A stretch of 44,726 bases of DNA from Bacillota bacterium (GTDB taxonomy: Bacteria > Bacillota > Sulfobacillia > JAJYWN01). Shown here in pieces: positions 42,401 to 44,726 of the stretch; within the stretch, counting starts at the first letter, position 1; each line of letters begins with the position of its first letter. The position numbers were made by a program, and so were the translations under genes. The stretch spans positions 1 through 44,726 of the forward strand of contig JAJYWN010000057.1 in NCBI GenBank assembly GCA_021791495.1. The letters are read 5' to 3'. The notes under the pieces were generated by a model that saw only the letters and a program-made list of their open reading frames with translations, had not been told where the DNA came from and ran no database searches.

Positions 42401-43049
42401 ATTCACCGAACTTGGCTCGGGCTTCAAGATCGCCCTGCGCGACCTGGAGATCCGCGGCGCCGGCAACCTCCTCGGCCCTGAGCAGCACGGACATATCCTG
42501 GCCGTGGGCTTCGACCTCTACTGCCAGATGCTTGAGGACGCGGTGAAGGAACTCAAGGGCGAAGTGGCGCCGCCCATCGTCGAGCCGGTCATCGAACTCC
42601 CGGTGAACGCCTACATCGATGACGCCTACATCGGTGACCCGCGGCAGAAGATAGAAATGTACAAGAAAATCGTGGCTATCGAGGACGCCGCCGACTCCCG
42701 CGACGTCCAGGCCGAACTGGAAGACCGCTTCGGGGAACTGCCAGAGGCCGTGTCGAACCTTCTGGCCATCGCCCGCCTAAAGGCGCAGAGCCGCGCGCTG
42801 GGCGTGACCGCCGTCAGCCAGCGCAAGGGCGAGGTAGCGGTGCGCTTCGGCCCCATGCGCAAGGTTTCGCCGGCCGATGTCCACCGTTTGACAAAGCTCT
42901 CACCCGACCGTTTATCCATTCAGCCCTCACGGGCGCTGGTCCTTTCCTTGAAAACGCATGGTCTCGCCGCAGCGGGAATACTGAAGACGCTGGAAGCCGC
43001 GCTGGGAACTCTTCTCTCCGAGGCCGGCGACACCCGCCGACCCGCTTAG
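39498..43049 (+). CDS. mfd: Transcription-repair coupling factor
   Basis: The 1183-residue ATPase removes RNA polymerase stalled at lesions and recruits UvrA. An N-terminal UvrB-homology region is followed by an RNA-polymerase-interacting domain (KVGDYVVHVNHGIGKYLGV) and a RecG-like translocase. Walker A is GDVGYGKTEVAVRA at about residues 660-673, and the DEEH box (IIDEEHRFGV) is near residue 760. It ends with the C-terminal autoregulatory domain. The GTG start lies 3 nt after the preceding gene. Confidence 0.96.
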   Translation: MDRLLNLASVWPAFGTLSEGLESGKTRPLVHGLAGSQKTFLAAALVARRRAPLLYVTATLQQAERVRDDLLTLLPDESVEVLPPLEVLPFEVIAESSDIFGRRLSILDGLARGRLRVVVAPLGALLRLLMPVDLFRAAEIEVVKGQELALDRLVAALAAQGYGRVDQVEARGDFAVRGGLVDVFPLTLAYPVRVEFFGDEVDSIRPFAVDTQRSVGDLERVAFPPAREIVFPADAVAGASAKIRKDLAAALKRLEKAGEKEAADRLASRVEAHLERLAQDPFAPEMDQYAPYVFPEMAGLVEYLGDDALIFVDDPARLRQAATDFGKQTGETVASLIGSGRLLAGQARLYTDFEGLMGSLGARRTIFLSLLLRKPPFVDPDLVVAAETRPVASFQGQREPFLEEAHRWYLRGASVAVLSATADRLERVAHGLREYEVPFVMAGATPLDLAPSPSPAAFWLAAGDLETGFELPGAANLIVITDSEIFGRTKRRTKPRPPGEGIRLASYQDLKVGDYVVHVNHGIGKYLGVRTVQIEGVSRDYLFIKYAGEDSLYVPTDQLGLVQKYVGAEAEEPRLFKLGGSEWARVKNKVRGAVREMAQELLRLYAVRQTTEAHAFAADAPWQAEFEDSFPYEETPDQLKATDEIKSDMEQPRPMDRLLCGDVGYGKTEVAVRATFKAVVEGKQVAVLVPTTILAQQHFNTFTERFKGYPFNIALLSRFRSEAEQEKTLRALRTGGVDVVVGTHRLLQEDVRFKDLGLWIIDEEHRFGVAHKERLKRLRENVHVLSLSATPIPRTMHMALAGIRDMSVIETPPEDRFPVQTFVVEYDEALIADAIRRELDRGGQVYYVQNRVHSIDRAAARVSELVPEARVGIGHGQMREERLERVMLDFLQNETDVLVCTTIIESGIDIPNVNTLIVEESDKMGLAQLYQLRGRVGRSNRLAYAYFTFRKERVLSETAERRLGAIKEFTELGSGFKIALRDLEIRGAGNLLGPEQHGHILAVGFDLYCQMLEDAVKELKGEVAPPIVEPVIELPVNAYIDDAYIGDPRQKIEMYKKIVAIEDAADSRDVQAELEDRFGELPEAVSNLLAIARLKAQSRALGVTAVSQRKGEVAVRFGPMRKVSPADVHRLTKLSPDRLSIQPSRALVLSLKTHGLAAAGILKTLEAALGTLLSEAGDTRRPA

Positions 43050-43091
43050 GCGTTTAGCTGGACTTTTGCCCGCCGCCGCCCTTGGCAGAAA

Positions 43092-43121
43092 TGAATAAAA
43101 GTGTCAAAGGGCTATATACTA
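43092..43121 (+). promoter_or_regulatory. Sigma-G-like (forespore) promoter for spoVT
   Basis: TGAATA (43092-43097) and TATACTA (43115-43121) are 17 bp apart. This is close to the Bacillus sigma-G form (GAATA / CATACTA) apart from one base. spoVT is transcribed by sigma-G in Bacillus. The TATACT part could also serve sigma-A. Confidence 0.5.
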
Positions 43122-43180
43122 CTGTTGAGCTAGGCAAGGGTTCCTCTAGCGTTCCAAGGCAGGTAGGGAGGGGTCTGGGA

Positions 43181-43744
43181 GTGAAAGCGACTGGTATCGT
43201 CAGGCGCATTGACGACCTCGGGCGGGTCGTGATTCCGAAGGAGATTCGGAGAACGCTCAGGATCCGCGAGGGCGACCCCCTGGAGATCTTCGTGGACCGC
43301 GAAGGCGAAGTTATCCTAAAGAAATATTCACCCATCGGTGAACTGGGCGATTTCGCCAAGGAGTACGCCGATTCGCTCTACGAAGCGGTGGGACACATCG
43401 CCCTCATTGCCGACCGGGATAACATCATTGCGGTGTCGGGAGCGCCGAAGAAGGAGTTCCTGAACAAGCCCATCAGCCCCGCAGTGGAGAAAGTCATGGA
43501 AGACCGCAAGGCCGTCCTCATCACCAAGCCGGGCGAGCACCGGTACTGCAAGGAATGCCTGCTGGAGGACGAGGAGGAAGGCTGCAAGTACACGGCGGAG
43601 GTCATCGCCCCCATCGTGGCGGCCGGCGACCCCATCGGCGCGGTCATCATTACGACGCGGGAGCCCGAGGCCATGCTGGGTGAACTCGAGCTGAAGCTGG
43701 CCGAAACGGCGGCGGGGTTCCTGGCCAAGCAGATGGAGCAGTAG
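43181..43744 (+). CDS. spoVT: Stage V sporulation protein T (AbrB-family regulator)
   Basis: The 187-residue regulator has an N-terminal AbrB-type DNA-binding domain (VKATGIVRRIDDLGRVVIPKEIRRTL) and a GAF-like C-terminal domain with CKEC...GC. In Bacillus it adjusts sigma-G-dependent gene expression in the forespore. The GTG start at 43181 follows GGGAGGGG; a longer frame upstream includes the promoter and is not used. The location after mfd is conserved. Confidence 0.93.
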   Translation: MKATGIVRRIDDLGRVVIPKEIRRTLRIREGDPLEIFVDREGEVILKKYSPIGELGDFAKEYADSLYEAVGHIALIADRDNIIAVSGAPKKEFLNKPISPAVEKVMEDRKAVLITKPGEHRYCKECLLEDEEEGCKYTAEVIAPIVAAGDPIGAVIITTREPEAMLGELELKLAETAAGFLAKQMEQ

Positions 43745-43790
43745 GCCTGCGGGAAGTCCAAGAGGGACAGCCTTGAGATTGAACTCGGTG

Positions 43791-43821
43791 AAGCCCTTTC
43801 CGGAGTGTCCGGAAAGGGCTT
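43791..43821 (+). terminator. Hairpin downstream of spoVT
   Basis: AAGCCCTTTCCGGA (43791-43804) and its exact complement (43808-43821) form a 14-bp stem with a three-base loop. No pure T-tract follows. Confidence 0.65.
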
Positions 43822-44485
43822 CGGCTTGCCCGGCACCTACTTGCCCGGAAATGCGTATTTGGCACCCCGGTGCCCGTTTGCGCAGCCCCGACACCCGTTG
43901 ACTGGCATTGAGGGGCCCGATTGTGCGCTGCGGCGCTTAACTGTGGATTCCAGACGCCTTCTCACTCCGGCGGGTGTGTCCCGAATACACATTTCTATCT
44001 CAAGGGGGGGTCGGGGAGGCCGTCGCAGCACTCCCGCGGGCATGGCGGGCAGCGGCCAGACGTCGAACGGCTATTTCGGAGATAGAATTATCGCAGGCAG
44101 CCGCAGTATGCCCAGGTCGGACTCCCCGCAGCCAGGAGATCATACCGCCGCCGCGATACGTTTCCGGGCCTCGCTCCATCTTTTCGGGCGGGTCGAAAAC
44201 CAAAAGGAGTACTCGGGACACAGTGGTGTTGGCGGAAAAGCGTCCCGAATCGACAATGTAGTCTCGCCTTTCACTATCTCGGGGAAGGAAAGCTGGAAAC
44301 CCGATGTTGATGGTTCGCGGGGGTGTGGGGGGGGTGGGGGGAGAGCGGGCGGTTCGCGGAGGTTGGCGGAGGTGCACGCGAGACGGGCGCGGGGGTGCAC
44401 GGGGATTACCGAGGGTTCTCAACCCCCGGCCTTCACCACTTTCGCGAACGGCTTCCAAGAGTCAGGCGTTCAGCCGGAAGGGCGA
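43822..44485. other. Long non-coding stretch before spoVB with a G-rich run
   Basis: No convincing gene lies in these 660 bases on either strand. Visible structure includes GTCCCGAAT twice (43978-43986 and 44242-44250) and TTCTATCTC (43993-44001) with its complement (44079-44087). There is also a very G-rich run (44319-44349: tracts of 5, 8, 6 and 3 Gs) able in principle to form a G-quadruplex. Confidence 0.5.
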
Positions 44486-44494
44486 TGGTATAAT
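44486..44494 (+). promoter_or_regulatory. Extended -10 promoter for spoVB
   Basis: TATAAT (44489-44494) is preceded by TGG (44486-44488), an extended -10. No clear -35 is present. The leader to the ATG is about 75 nt. Confidence 0.5.
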
Positions 44495-44573
44495 ATAGAG
44501 GTATTTTCGGGCCGCCCCGCGCATCGGCTGCTTCCAGGTGGGCTTCGAGGCTGCGGTGGCCTTGGGGGTCGGG

Positions 44574-44726
44574 ATGAAGAGAGAGTCCTTCCTGAAAGGT
44601 GCCATGGTGCTGGCCGTGGCCGGCGTTCTGACCCGCATCCTTGGCGCGGTCTACCGCATTCCTCTAGTCGGACTGGTCGGCGCCGAAGGCGTCGGCCTAT
44701 CCAACCTGGTCTATCCCTTATACACC
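44574..44726 (+). CDS. spoVB: Stage V sporulation protein B / MATE-like lipid flippase (partial, 3' truncated)
   Basis: The first 51 residues read MKRESFLKGAMVLAVAGVLTRILGAVYRIPLVGLVGAEGVGLSNLVYPLY, the N-terminal helix region of the SpoVB/polysaccharide-flippase family (MurJ-like MOP superfamily), which acts in spore cortex formation. The start is ATG 44574; GTG 44556 is an alternative. The location after spoVT matches Bacillus yabM/spoVB-like genes. Confidence 0.85.
   Translation, partial: MKRESFLKGAMVLAVAGVLTRILGAVYRIPLVGLVGAEGVGLSNLVYPLYT

Noticed and set aside
44000-44458. 152-codon open frame on the minus strand before spoVB
   Set aside because: Pro/Arg/Thr-rich composition typical of chance frames in GC-rich DNA, without a ribosome site or domain.
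1-44726. CRISPR arrays, tRNA or rRNA genes and insertion sequences
   Set aside because: No regular repeat-spacer pattern, no tRNA cloverleaf or rRNA match, and no transposase frame was seen.

Overview
The window is a GC-rich chromosomal segment that most likely comes from an anaerobic, spore-forming Firmicute of the Clostridia type. Three things point there. First, it carries the conserved Bacillus/Clostridium block abrB - metG - tatD - yabE - rsmA ... ispE - purR - spoVG - glmU - prs - ctc(rplY) - pth - mfd - spoVT - spoVB. Second, it carries sporulation-associated regulators (SpoVG, SpoVT, SpoVB, AbrB). Third, metG is preceded by a T-box. Strong Shine-Dalgarno sequences (GGAGGTG) and frequent GTG/TTG starts fit this. 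The species cannot be named from sequence alone.

Region 1 (1-12.5 kb, + strand) is hydrogen metabolism. It opens with the end of a [NiFe]-hydrogenase small subunit and its large subunit (group 3, MvhG/MvhA-like). After a promoter and two tandem Rex-like boxes comes a four-subunit NAD(P)-linked hydrogenase (hydB-hydG-hydD-hydA, group 3b/sulfhydrogenase type). A maturation endopeptidase and a complete hypABFCDE set follow, with overlapping or closely spaced genes. The maturation set can serve both enzymes. A strong hairpin ends the run.

Region 2 (12.5-20.3 kb) holds abrB on the minus strand, a methionine T-box plus metG, tatD, a sugar-nucleotide epimerase-like gene, a YabE-type cell-wall protein, rsmA and a YkuK-like gene. 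RNase M5 (rnmV), usually between yabE and rsmA, is absent.

Region 3 (20.3-27.1 kb) is accessory. It has a b6-type cytochrome b next to a subunit-IV-like protein fused to a seven-haem c-type domain, with no Rieske gene beside them. A trypsin-fold peptidase and a cyanophycinase/cyanophycin synthetase pair follow. This block sits where yabG-veg-sspF lie in Bacillus.

Region 4 (27.1-31.2 kb) is ispE, a MobA-like nucleotidyltransferase, purR, and a spoVG with an unusual low-complexity tail of about 210 residues.

Region 5 (31.3-34.7 kb, minus strand) is the best candidate for an undescribed system. Four consecutive genes encode only membrane proteins of unknown function: two double-anchored proteins with large soluble domains alternate with two polytopic proteins. 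They have their own leader and terminator and split the usual spoVG-glmU linkage.

Region 6 (34.7 kb to the end) returns to housekeeping: glmU, prs, rplY, pth, a small PrsW-like membrane protein, mfd, spoVT behind a sigma-G-like promoter, and the start of spoVB. Two long non-coding stretches lie here. One (37.07-37.71 kb) carries perfect 19-bp inverted repeats 230 bp apart; the other (43.8-44.5 kb) contains a G-quadruplex-like run. No rRNA, tRNA, CRISPR array or recognisable insertion sequence was seen.
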